This document shows, in pieces, positions 26,699-35,300 of a stretch of 64,000 nucleotides of DNA; position 1 is the first letter of the stretch; the number at the start of each line of letters is the position of its first letter. The position numbers and the translations under genes are program-made. The stretch is from Candidatus Manganitrophus noduliformans (GTDB lineage: Bacteria; Nitrospirota; Nitrospiria; SBBL01; Manganitrophaceae). The notes beneath the pieces are model-generated. The model ran no database searches, was not told where the DNA came from, and saw nothing but the letters and a program-made list of their open reading frames with translations. The stretch is taken from NCBI RefSeq assembly GCF_012184425.1, contig NZ_VTOW01000001.1, forward strand, positions 1,736,001-1,800,000. The letters are read 5' to 3'.

Positions 26699-26878
26699 TC
26701 TCGCCGTGATTCAGGAAGTGGCCGCGCTTCCGATCCTCCGCCGCACCCCGCCGTCCGCGCCCGCCTGGAGGCGATCCATCAAGCCGAGGCGAAGCCCGAC
26801 ATCGACGCTCTCATCAAGCTCGGCGTAGAGGGGGTTGTGGTCCGAGAGTTCCGTTTTCAGGGCGAAATCGGGCGATAA
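26699..26878 (+). pseudogene. Decayed second copy of the thiI 3' end
   Basis: This segment repeats the last part of thiI in the same orientation. Bases 26699-26742 match 22924-22967 with one difference. The copy then jumps 109 bases, and 26743-26794 match 23077-23128 exactly. The final 84 bases are a diverged but recognisable ThiI C-terminus (IDALIKLGVEGVVVREFRF versus IDGLVKMGVEGVVMREFRF) that ends in its own TAA. The 109-base deletion breaks the frame and there is no start. It marks the right edge of the inserted cassette block. Confidence 0.9.
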
Positions 26879-27159
26879 CCTTTCAAGTTCCTCCCTTCCA
26901 TCGTCTCCGAAGTCTCCGAATTTTTCCTTTGGACCGCTCCTTCCATACCCCAATAAAGTAACATATTTTTTACGGCAACTGTTATGCCTAGACGTTATCA
27001 TTTAGAAAAATATTAATTAAAACATGGACTTATGTCATACCGATTGAATAAAAAGTGGCATAATTAGATGAGAATTGGATGAGAAGCAGATCTGGAAGAT
27101 CGTTGATCCTTTGCCATAAGAGTTGACTGAATGAGTGCGCGCAAGTGTTTTGAAATTGA

Positions 27160-27189
27160 AGATTCCCCGCAGCAAGCTGCGGGGAATCT
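27160..27189. repeat. REP-like perfect palindrome 1
   Basis: A 13-base perfect stem (AGATTCCCCGCAG / CTGCGGGGAATCT) around a CAAG loop. It resembles repetitive extragenic palindromes of many bacterial genomes. Lacking a following T-run, it is not a classical terminator. Confidence 0.65.
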
Positions 27190-27224
27190 TCGACCCGAAA
27201 GGATGGAAAGACTCTATTTGTATT

Positions 27225-27269
27225 CGCGCGTCTAACCTTCGCAGCAAGCTGCGAGGAATGCGACGCGCG
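27225..27269. repeat. REP-like nested palindrome 2
   Basis: Outer arms GCGCGTC (27226-27232) and GACGCGC (27262-27268) enclose an inner hairpin TCGCAGCAAGCTGCGA. The inner core is shared with palindrome 1, 50 bases upstream. Its 3' end lies 26 bases before the start of the next gene, so it would fold in that mRNA leader or promoter. Confidence 0.55.
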
Positions 27270-27295
27270 TGCGTGTTCAAATTATTGGAGAAACA

Positions 27296-30238
27296 ATGAA
27301 GGGACCTAGGTCGGAAGAGGGCGCGGGGTTGAACGCCCGTCATGGACCGGCGATCGTAAACATATTATCCGAAGAAACCTTCGACGACCTCACCCGTCTT
27401 GCCGCTCAACTCTGTTCCGCGCCGATCGCATTTATCCACGTCATCGAGAACAACCAACACTACATCAAGTCGGGCATCGGCCTGGAGCCGCAAGCGAATC
27501 CGCCTGACCTGCCGTTTTTCTCCCACGCCATTTTGCAATCCGATGTTTTTATCGTGTCGGATGTGTCGATCGACCCGCGATTTTCAACGGACCCACGGGT
27601 CCTCTCCGGTCCGCTTCGCTTTTACGCCGGCGTGCCTCTCATGACCGACCGGGGAGAGGTTGTGGGAACGCTCTGTGTGATGGGTCCGTCTCCGAAAGTG
27701 CTCCATCCCGATCAGATCGAATCCCTGCGAACAGCGGCTCGGCAGGTGACCTGTCGTTTTAATCTCAGGATTCAACTTGCCGAATTAAAACAGAACACCC
27801 AAGAAGGCAAGCTGTTCAGAGAGCGGCTTGCCGCGGAGCATGCCATCACACATGTGTTGGCCCAGTCCAAAACCCTGTCGGACGCCGTTCCGAAAATCCT
27901 TCGGATCGTCTGTGAAAGTCTGGGATGGACGATCGGTATTTTCTGGAGAGTCAGTGATCAGGTCAGCGCCCTGACCTGCGTTGAAACTTGGCAGGCCCCT
28001 TCCGCGAATCGCTCCGATTTTGAAGCGTTGAGTCGAGAGATGATTTTTGAGCCGAACGAGGGCCTTCCCGGACAGGTCTGGAGCCATGGAGCGCCGGCCT
28101 GGATCATCGATGCGGCTGAGGAGCCGCTGTTGGCCCGAGCCTCCCTTGCGGCAAAGGAGGGACTGCATGGGGCCTTCGCATTTCCGGTTCGAGGCCAGAA
28201 TAAAATTCTCGGCGTGATGGAGTTCTTTTGCTCCGGGAAAAGGAAGCCGGACGACAGCTTGCTCGAAATGATGTCGAACGTAGGAAGCCAGATCGGTCAA
28301 TTCATGGCGCGGAAACAGGCCGAGGAGACCCTCGTTCAATGGGCGGCGATTGTCGAGTCGTCCGAAGACGCCATCATCGGAAAGACCCTCGACGGGATCA
28401 TCACCAGCTGGAACAGCGGGGCCGAGAAGATCTTCGGTTATTCTTCGGAGGAGGTTCTGGGCCAGCCGATCTCGATTCTCTTCCCGCCCGAGCGCCTGAA
28501 TGAATTTCAGGAGATCCAGGATCGAATCGCGCAGGGGGAATCGGTGACCCACTACGAGACGATACGGGTGAGAAAAGACGGCAAGCGAATCGACGTCTCC
28601 ATGACGATTTCACCGATTCGAGACAACGCGGGAAAGGTCGTCGGCGTCTCGTCGATCAAGCGGGATATCACCGGGCGAAAAGAGATGGAGAAGGCGCTCC
28701 GCGAGAGCGAGGCGCGCAAGGGGGCGATTCTGGAATCGTCGCTCGATTGTATTATCACCATCGATCATGAGGGGAAGATCGTTGAATTCAACCCGGCCGC
28801 CGAGAACACGTTTGGTTATCGCCGCGCCGATGTGATCGGAAAGGAGATGGCGGAATTGATCATTCCCCCCTCTCTCCGGGAACGGCATCGGACCGGTCTG
28901 GCCCACTATCTTGCCGCCAAAGAAAAGAAGGTCTTATACCGCCGGATCGAAATGACGGCGATGCGGGCCGACGGGAGCGAGTTTCCGGTTGAGCTGACCA
29001 TTACCCGCATTCATCTGGACGGGCCCCCCCTGTTCACCGGCTATATTCGGGATATCAGCGAGCGCAAACGGACGGAGGAAGAACGGGACCGATTCTTAAT
29101 TCAAGAGCGAGTTGCGCGCGCCCAAGCGGAGGAAGCGCGCCGACACATGGCCTTTCTGGCGGAGGCCAGCACCCTTCTTTCCTCCTCTTTGGATTATGAG
29201 GCGACCCTTTCCAGCGTGGCGCGCCTCGCGGTCCCCTATCTGGCCGACGGTTGCGTGGTCGATATTTTGGAAGAAGATCAAACGGTGCGCCGTCTGGCCG
29301 TGGCCGCGACCGACCCTTCCAAAGAGAAGATCGGAAAAGAGCTGATCCACCGCTATCCGCCCGACCCGGGCGGAAAACACCCTCTTCAACGGGTTCTGCG
29401 GACCGGAAAGCCGATCTTCCTCCCGGAGATTACCGATGCGATGTTGGCGTCCGTCGCGCAGAATGAAGCGCATCTGAAAATCGGCCGATCGCTTGGGTTG
29501 ACATCGGCGATCATCGTGCCGCTTTTAGCCCGGGAGCGGACGCTCGGCGCCATCTCGTTTGTGTTGACCGATTCGGGCCGTCGCTATTGTCCGGCCGATC
29601 TGGCGCTGGCGGAAGATTTGGCCCGCCGGGTCGGCATGGCGGTGGACAATGCCCGACTCTATCGGGCGGCTCAAGAGGAGATCAAGGAACGAAAACGGAT
29701 GGAGGATCACCTTCAGTTTTTGGCGAGTCACGACGCATTGACCCACTTGCCGAATCGGGTCGTTTTTACCGATCGGCTGAACCAAGCCGTCGAGCGGGCC
29801 CGGCGTTATCCGAAGTTGATCGCCGTCTTTTTTCTCGATCTGGACGGGTTTAAGGAAATTAATGATTCATTCGGGCACGCGATCGGAGATCGATTGCTCA
29901 AAGAGATGGCCGAGCGGTTGACCCATTCTACCCGTCGAAGCGATACGGTTGCCCGGCTGGGAGGGGATGAATTCACCCTGATCATCCCCGATCTGTCGGA
30001 AGCCCAAAACGTCACGATCATCGCGCAGAATATCGTCAATGCATTGGCCGAGCCGTTCAGCCTGGAGGGGTATCTTTTTTCAGTGACGGCGAGCATCGGC
30101 ATTTCTCTTTACCCGCGTGACGGAACGGATGCCGAAACATTGCTGCAAAAAGCCGATCAGGCGATGTACCGCGCTAAAAAACAAGGGGGAAATCTTTTCC
30201 GATTTTATTCTCCGCCGCACGTCTCGGATAAAAATTGA
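27296..30238 (+). CDS. GAF/PAS-sensor diguanylate cyclase
   Basis: A 980-residue cytoplasmic protein with six domains: GAF (about 20-160), GAF (about 180-325), two PAS (about 340-460 and 470-590), a third GAF (about 625-790) and GGDEF (about 810-970). The cyclase site is intact (ARLGGDEFTLI), with a product-inhibition motif RRSD exactly five residues before GGDEF. No EAL domain follows, so it should make cyclic di-GMP. There are no membrane helices, so sensing is intracellular (redox, gas or small ligand). The ATG at 27296 has GGAG five bases before it; an upstream GTG at 27269 lies in the palindrome. The third GAF is strikingly like that of the kinase at 42.6-44.8 kb. Confidence 0.92.
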   Translation: MKGPRSEEGAGLNARHGPAIVNILSEETFDDLTRLAAQLCSAPIAFIHVIENNQHYIKSGIGLEPQANPPDLPFFSHAILQSDVFIVSDVSIDPRFSTDPRVLSGPLRFYAGVPLMTDRGEVVGTLCVMGPSPKVLHPDQIESLRTAARQVTCRFNLRIQLAELKQNTQEGKLFRERLAAEHAITHVLAQSKTLSDAVPKILRIVCESLGWTIGIFWRVSDQVSALTCVETWQAPSANRSDFEALSREMIFEPNEGLPGQVWSHGAPAWIIDAAEEPLLARASLAAKEGLHGAFAFPVRGQNKILGVMEFFCSGKRKPDDSLLEMMSNVGSQIGQFMARKQAEETLVQWAAIVESSEDAIIGKTLDGIITSWNSGAEKIFGYSSEEVLGQPISILFPPERLNEFQEIQDRIAQGESVTHYETIRVRKDGKRIDVSMTISPIRDNAGKVVGVSSIKRDITGRKEMEKALRESEARKGAILESSLDCIITIDHEGKIVEFNPAAENTFGYRRADVIGKEMAELIIPPSLRERHRTGLAHYLAAKEKKVLYRRIEMTAMRADGSEFPVELTITRIHLDGPPLFTGYIRDISERKRTEEERDRFLIQERVARAQAEEARRHMAFLAEASTLLSSSLDYEATLSSVARLAVPYLADGCVVDILEEDQTVRRLAVAATDPSKEKIGKELIHRYPPDPGGKHPLQRVLRTGKPIFLPEITDAMLASVAQNEAHLKIGRSLGLTSAIIVPLLARERTLGAISFVLTDSGRRYCPADLALAEDLARRVGMAVDNARLYRAAQEEIKERKRMEDHLQFLASHDALTHLPNRVVFTDRLNQAVERARRYPKLIAVFFLDLDGFKEINDSFGHAIGDRLLKEMAERLTHSTRRSDTVARLGGDEFTLIIPDLSEAQNVTIIAQNIVNALAEPFSLEGYLFSVTASIGISLYPRDGTDAETLLQKADQAMYRAKKQGGNLFRFYSPPHVSDKN

Positions 30239-30287
30239 TCGACAGAGCCAGGCCGCTCCATCCCCGGATGGCCCGGCTTAGATCATT

Positions 30288-30326
30288 CAAAGAGGGTGCG
30301 GACGTTCTCTCCGCACCCTCTTTTGT
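30288..30326. terminator. Bidirectional rho-independent terminator
   Basis: AAGAGGGTGCGGA pairs with TCCGCACCCTCTT around a short loop, flanked by A-run and T-run. It lies between the convergent diguanylate cyclase and CBS genes and can end both transcripts. Confidence 0.88.
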
Positions 30327-30347
30327 GGGAAATTAGAGCTAAAAGAC

Positions 30348-30779
30348 TTACGCCGCTTTGCTCGGTTTGGAGATCTCTTGAACGGTTTCGGTGACCTCTT
30401 CCGGTTTTCCGACCTTGAGGGCAATATCGGCCTGCGCGATCATCCCGAGAATGCGCCCCTGATCGTCCACCACCGGAATGCGCCGGACCTGATACTCCTT
30501 CATCAAGTCGGCCGCTTTCTGGACATCGTCCTCCGGCTTGCAAGTGACGAGGTCTTCGCTCATACACTCTAAGACCTTCACCTCCCGCGGGTGTCTCTCT
30601 TCGGCCACGACGGTCAGGCAGAGGTCCCGGTCGGTGACCACCCCGACGAGCTTTTTGTCTTCTTCGCAGACCGGCACGATCCCGACATCTTCATCCCGCA
30701 TGATCCGGGCCGCTTTAACCGACATCTCTTCGGGTGAACAGTAGCTCGGATTCTGCGTCATGATATCTTTACACTTCAT
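30348..30779 (-). CDS. Tandem CBS-domain protein
   Basis: A 143-residue protein made of two CBS motifs. The first is MKCKDIMTQNPSYCSPEEMS with VGIVPVCEEDKKLVGVVTDRD. The second is LECMSEDLVTCKPEDDV with VRRIPVVDDQGRILGMIAQAD. Stand-alone CBS pairs bind adenine nucleotides (AMP, ATP, SAM) and regulate partner proteins. AGGAGG precedes the ATG. It is monocistronic, with a shared terminator downstream and a long imperfect hairpin upstream. The partner is unknown. Confidence 0.93.
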   Translation of the reverse strand: MKCKDIMTQNPSYCSPEEMSVKAARIMRDEDVGIVPVCEEDKKLVGVVTDRDLCLTVVAEERHPREVKVLECMSEDLVTCKPEDDVQKAADLMKEYQVRRIPVVDDQGRILGMIAQADIALKVGKPEEVTETVQEISKPSKAA

Positions 30780-30820
30780 TTTTTCCTCCTATCATTTAGA
30801 CTCAGATGAATTCAAAAATT

Positions 30821-30883
30821 GAAGGCCCTCTTCATCTACCCTCACGAAGCGGGTAAATCAGCGAGGGTTGAGGATGGGCCTTC
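30821..30883. repeat. Long imperfect hairpin between divergent genes
   Basis: GAAGGCCCTC... and ...GATGGGCCTTC form an interrupted stem of roughly 20 pairs, with inner arms ACCCTC / GAGGGT. It lies 42 bases upstream of the CBS ATG and would fold in its mRNA leader, or it could be an operator or REP-type element. No riboswitch class is recognised. Confidence 0.4.
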
Positions 30884-31041
30884 ATAGCGAATGATCGCTT
30901 CAATATCAGTATAAAGGGGAGGCCTATCAGCGAGTCAATAATTCAAAGGGATTACCCTTCCAAAAAAGAGGTAGATAAAGATTGAACTTCGGCGCACCTC
31001 CGGCTAGAATTCTCCAAATCATGTGACGGGGAGGCCGTTAT

Positions 31042-32205
31042 TTGCTGAAGCGGGGTCGATTCGCTCTTTCCTATCTGGTCCTCTTCCTATTCGTCGGATA
31101 CGGTTGCCAAAGCCGGCACGGAAACGGTCTGTACGCGCTTCAATCGGCCGATCCGTCTTTATGCCGTGAGATCGATCATCGAATCGACTTCCAAAACCGG
31201 ATCGAGACGCTCAATCTGATCGCGCAGGCCTACTACAATCGCTGCTACGAGAAGGTCATTCAGTACGGTCCCCAGGCCCAGAGCGCCTATCGCCAAAAGA
31301 CCTTTTCGATCGTCAGAGAGACCGGCAATCTTTTTTTCCCCGATGGGATCTTGATCGACTATGTTTTGGAAAGTCACGAGCGCGCTTTTTTCTCTTTCCT
31401 TCTTGCGGCCAGCTACGCGCAGCTCGGCCAAACCGAAGCGGCCAAAGTGGAGCTGAGGCGGCTCGACCATGAGTTGATGACCCGGCTTTACAATTTCGGA
31501 GAAGACCCGGTGAACATCTTGCTTCAAGCGGTGCTCTGGGAGCGGCTGGGCGAGGTCCCGGAATCGCGGGTCGATTGGAACCGTCTGCATGGACAGGCAA
31601 ACATTGATGAATCGGTCCGCGCCTTTGCCGTCGGACGAATGGAGTCGATCGACCGGAGAGAGGCGCTCCGGTCGGAGTGGAAGATCTATGCAGTCGACTT
31701 CTTCCCGAAGGTGGAGTGGCAGGTGAAGTGGGCCGATACAACGGGCGGTTATTTCGATGTCAAACCGGCCTCGCGCTTCCTTGAAGCATGCGCCTCCGAC
31801 ACCGGTGTCCGGCTCTCCACTGAGAGTTGGTTCGACAAAATTGCAGGGAGGTATCATCACGATTATCACCCCCTTTTAAACCTTCAGAGCTGGGTTCGGC
31901 TTCCGATCGGTCTCGTTTACGGCGCGACGACTTTTGCTTTTGGGACCGGCATTGCTGTCGGCGGCTGCCTCCTGGATGGAATGCTGAAGGGAAGTGGTCA
32001 GTTTTGCGAGGGCTCGGTTCGGACCGGCTTTGAAGTGATAAAAGAATCTCCGGGGGTGGTTCGAAAAACCATCGAACCGGACCTGCGGCACTGGGAAAAC
32101 GTTCCGGCCGCGATCCTGGCGACTACCGTCGAGGAGCCGGCCCTGGAGCGCTGCTTGACGGGGATTTGGATGGAAGGGACCGGGCGGGTCCGGCGGATCT
32201 TCTGA
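31042..32205 (+). CDS. Predicted lipoprotein of unknown function
   Basis: A 387-residue protein starting at TTG, with GGGGAGG nine bases upstream. The signal is of lipoprotein type (VLFLFVGYGCQSR, Cys22). The mature N-terminal half is helical and TPR-like (YYNRCYEKVIQYGPQAQSAY and FLLAASYAQLGQTEAAKVEL), resembling COG3014-type lipoproteins of bacterial envelopes. A glycine-rich hydrophobic segment at about 290-315 (YGATTFAFGTGIAVGGCLLDG) could contact the membrane. No neighbour points to a pathway, and it ends 105 bases before uvrA on the same strand. Confidence 0.7.
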   Translation: MLKRGRFALSYLVLFLFVGYGCQSRHGNGLYALQSADPSLCREIDHRIDFQNRIETLNLIAQAYYNRCYEKVIQYGPQAQSAYRQKTFSIVRETGNLFFPDGILIDYVLESHERAFFSFLLAASYAQLGQTEAAKVELRRLDHELMTRLYNFGEDPVNILLQAVLWERLGEVPESRVDWNRLHGQANIDESVRAFAVGRMESIDRREALRSEWKIYAVDFFPKVEWQVKWADTTGGYFDVKPASRFLEACASDTGVRLSTESWFDKIAGRYHHDYHPLLNLQSWVRLPIGLVYGATTFAFGTGIAVGGCLLDGMLKGSGQFCEGSVRTGFEVIKESPGVVRKTIEPDLRHWENVPAAILATTVEEPALERCLTGIWMEGTGRVRRIF

Positions 32206-32310
32206 CCGCCCTAATGACTTCCACCCCCGTGTTTCCGGATGCGAATCGTGATAAGATGCGACGTTCGTTTGGCGCGGATGGCAGCGCCTCCTTTTCATTA
32301 AAGATGACAC

Positions 32311-35300
32311 ATGTCGAAAGATTTTATCTCCATCAAAGGGGCCCGGCAGAACAATCTGAAGGGGCTTCAACTGGAGCTTCCGCTCAATGAGCTGATCGTC
32401 GTTACCGGGGTGAGCGGTTCGGGGAAGTCGTCGCTCGCGTTCGATACGATTTATGCCGAGGGGCAGCGCCGCTACGTCGAAACTTTCTCGCCGTACGCCC
32501 GGCAGTTTCTCGACCGGATGGACAAACCCCGGACCGACCGGATCGAAGGGATTCCGCCGGCGATCGCGATCGATCAGACCAACCCGGTCCGGACCTCGCG
32601 CTCAACGGTTGGAACCATGACCGAGCTGAACGACCACCTCAAGCTCCTCTTTGCCCGCGCCGCCCGGCTTTACTGCCGCGGCTGCGGCCGGATCGTCCGG
32701 CGCGACACGGCCGACAGCATCGCCGAGCAGCTTCTGGAAAAAGACGCCGATCGGTCGGCGTTGATCGTTTTCCCCGTGCCGATTCCGCAGAACTTCTCGG
32801 CGGAAGAGATGAAGGGCTTGCTCGCCGGACAGGGTTACACGCGGATTCACCGGGAGCGGAACGGGCTTCTCGAAGTGATCTCCGATCGCGTCCGGCTCAC
32901 TCCCGATCGCCGCCCCCGCCTGGTCGAGGCGCTGGAGATCTCCCTTCACCAGGGACGGGGCCGTGTTTCGATTTATCCGCTCGATGAGGCCGGCCAGACC
33001 GGCGCGCCCCGTCGCTTTTCTTCCGACTTCCATTGCCCCGACTGCGACCTCGTTTATCGCGATCCGTCGCCGAGCCTCTTTTCGTTCAATTCGCCGATCG
33101 GGGCCTGCGACGCCTGCCGCGGCTTCGGCCGGACGATGGGGATCGACGACGGCCTCGTCATCCCCGATGAAGGGAAGAGCCTCGCGCAGGGGGCGGTCCG
33201 CCCCTGGCAGACCGAGAGCTACCGGGAGTGTCAGAGCGACCTGATCCGGCTGGCGCGCCGCCGCGGGATTCCGATCGACACCCCCTGGAGACAGCTCGGC
33301 GAAGAGGAGAAACGGTGGGTGATCGAAGGAGAGGGGGAGTGGGAGGATAAAAAGTGGTACGGCGTGCGCCGGTTTTTCCGGTGGCTGGAGACGAAGAGCT
33401 ACAAGATGCACATCCGGGTCCTTCTCTCGAAGTACCGCGCCTATCTTCCCTGCGCCGATTGCCTCGGCGCCCGGCTCAAACCCGACCCCCTCCTCTGGCG
33501 GATCGGGACCGGGGAAGATGCCGATTGGGCGCTTCCGCCCGAGCGCCGGTTCAGGCCGGCCTCCGTCTCGATCGATCCCGCCGCCTTCGCCGCGCTTCCG
33601 GGGCTGACGATCCATGACGTCATGCTCCTCCCGATCGAGCGCTGCGCCGGCTTTTTCGACCGGCTTCAGCTTCCGGCACCGTTGGATGAAGCGACCGATC
33701 TCCTCCTCAAAGAAATCCGGACACGCCTCCGTTATCTCGTCGAGGTCGGGCTCGGCTATCTCTCCCTCGACCGCCAGTCGCGGACCCTCTCCGGCGGCGA
33801 AGTCCAGCGGATCAATCTGACGACTGCCCTCGGCACGTCGCTCGTCAACACCCTCTTCGTCCTCGACGAGCCGAGCATCGGGCTGCACCCCCGCGACATG
33901 GGACGGGTGATCGGCGTCCTCCAACGCCTTCGCGACGCCGGAAATTCGCTGATCGTCGTGGAGCACGACCCGCAGGTGATGCTTGCCGCCGATCGGATCC
34001 TCGATTTGGGTCCGGGGCCGGGGGAGCGGGGCGGAGAGATCGTCTTCTTCGGCACCCCCGGACAACTCCTGCGGGCGCGCCGCTCTCTCACCGCCGAATA
34101 CCTCACCGGAAAACGCGCCGTCGCGTCGGAAGCAGATCGCGTCCCGAAGCCGCCGGCGTCCGCTTTTCTTGAAATCGCCGGCGCTGCCGAAAACAATCTG
34201 AAGAACGTCGATGTGAAGATCCCGCTGGGGCGGCTGGTTTGTCTGACCGGGGTGAGCGGCTCTGGAAAATCGACCCTCCTGCAGGATGTTTGTTATCGGG
34301 CGCTCCGCAAAATCAAGGGGAAGCCGACCGAACCGGCGGGCCGGCATCGGGCGCTCCGGGGCCATGACCAGATCCGCGACGTGGTCCTCGTCGACCAATC
34401 GCCGATCGGGCGGACGACCCGCTCCAACCCGGCGAGCTACGTCGGGGCGTTTGAGGCGATCCGCAAAGCTTTTGCCGCCGAGCCGCTCTCGCGGGAGCGG
34501 GGCTATACCGCGGCGACCTTCAGCTTCAACGCGGGGACCGGACGCTGTCCCACCTGCGCCGGGTGCGGCTTCGAGCATGTCGAGATGCAGTTCTTGAGCG
34601 ATGTCTACCTCCGCTGTCCCGACTGCGACGGCCGCCGCTACCGGCCGGAGGTGTTGGAGGTGAAGCTCGCTCCTTCGAATGGAGAGAAGAAAAATCCCAA
34701 ATCGATTGCCGATGTTCTTGAAATGACCATCTCCGAAGCGCTCGCTTTTTTTGCGGGTGATGTCGAGGTCGCCCGATCGTTGGAGCCGCTCCAGGCGGTC
34801 GGGCTCGATTACCTTCGGCTCGGCCAGCCGGTTCCGACCCTGAGCGGCGGCGAGGCGCAACGGCTGAAGCTCGCCGGGTTTCTCGCCGAAGCCCACGGCG
34901 GAAAAGCGGGTGAAACAGGCCTTCTCTTCCTTTTCGATGAGCCGACGACCGGACTCCACTTTCACGACATCGCCAAGCTCCTCGGCGCCTTTCGGCGGCT
35001 GCTCGCCGAGGGACATTCGCTGGTGGTGATCGAGCATAACCTCGATGTGATCGGGGCGTCGGATTGGATCATCGATCTCGGTCCCGAGGGGGGCGATGCC
35101 GGCGGAGAGATCGTCTGCGCCGGGACGCCGGAGGAGGTCGTCAAGTGCGACCGGAGCCACACCGGCGTCGCTTTGAAAGCGTATGCGCAGGCGGTCGGCT
35201 TGGTCGTGCCGCCGGCCCGTCCGGCGCGCCGCGCGAATGGATCGGGAAAGAACGATGTGATCCGGATCCATAACGCGCGGGAGCACAACCTGAAGGGGGT

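Larger units (their letters stand above)
26879..27295. other. Intergenic region with palindromes, no gene seen
   Basis: 417 bases, AT-rich in its first half, with no supported open frame. It contains two strong palindromes (listed separately) sharing the core GCAGCAAGCTGCG. A possible promoter for the downstream sensor gene is TTGACT at 27123-27128 with TGTTTT 17 bases further on, but this is weak. Confidence 0.4.

Noticed and set aside
23204-26700. Integron integrase or transposase inside the cassette block
   Set aside because: None of the open frames on either strand has tyrosine-recombinase, serine-recombinase or DDE motifs. The block is therefore described without its own recombinase.
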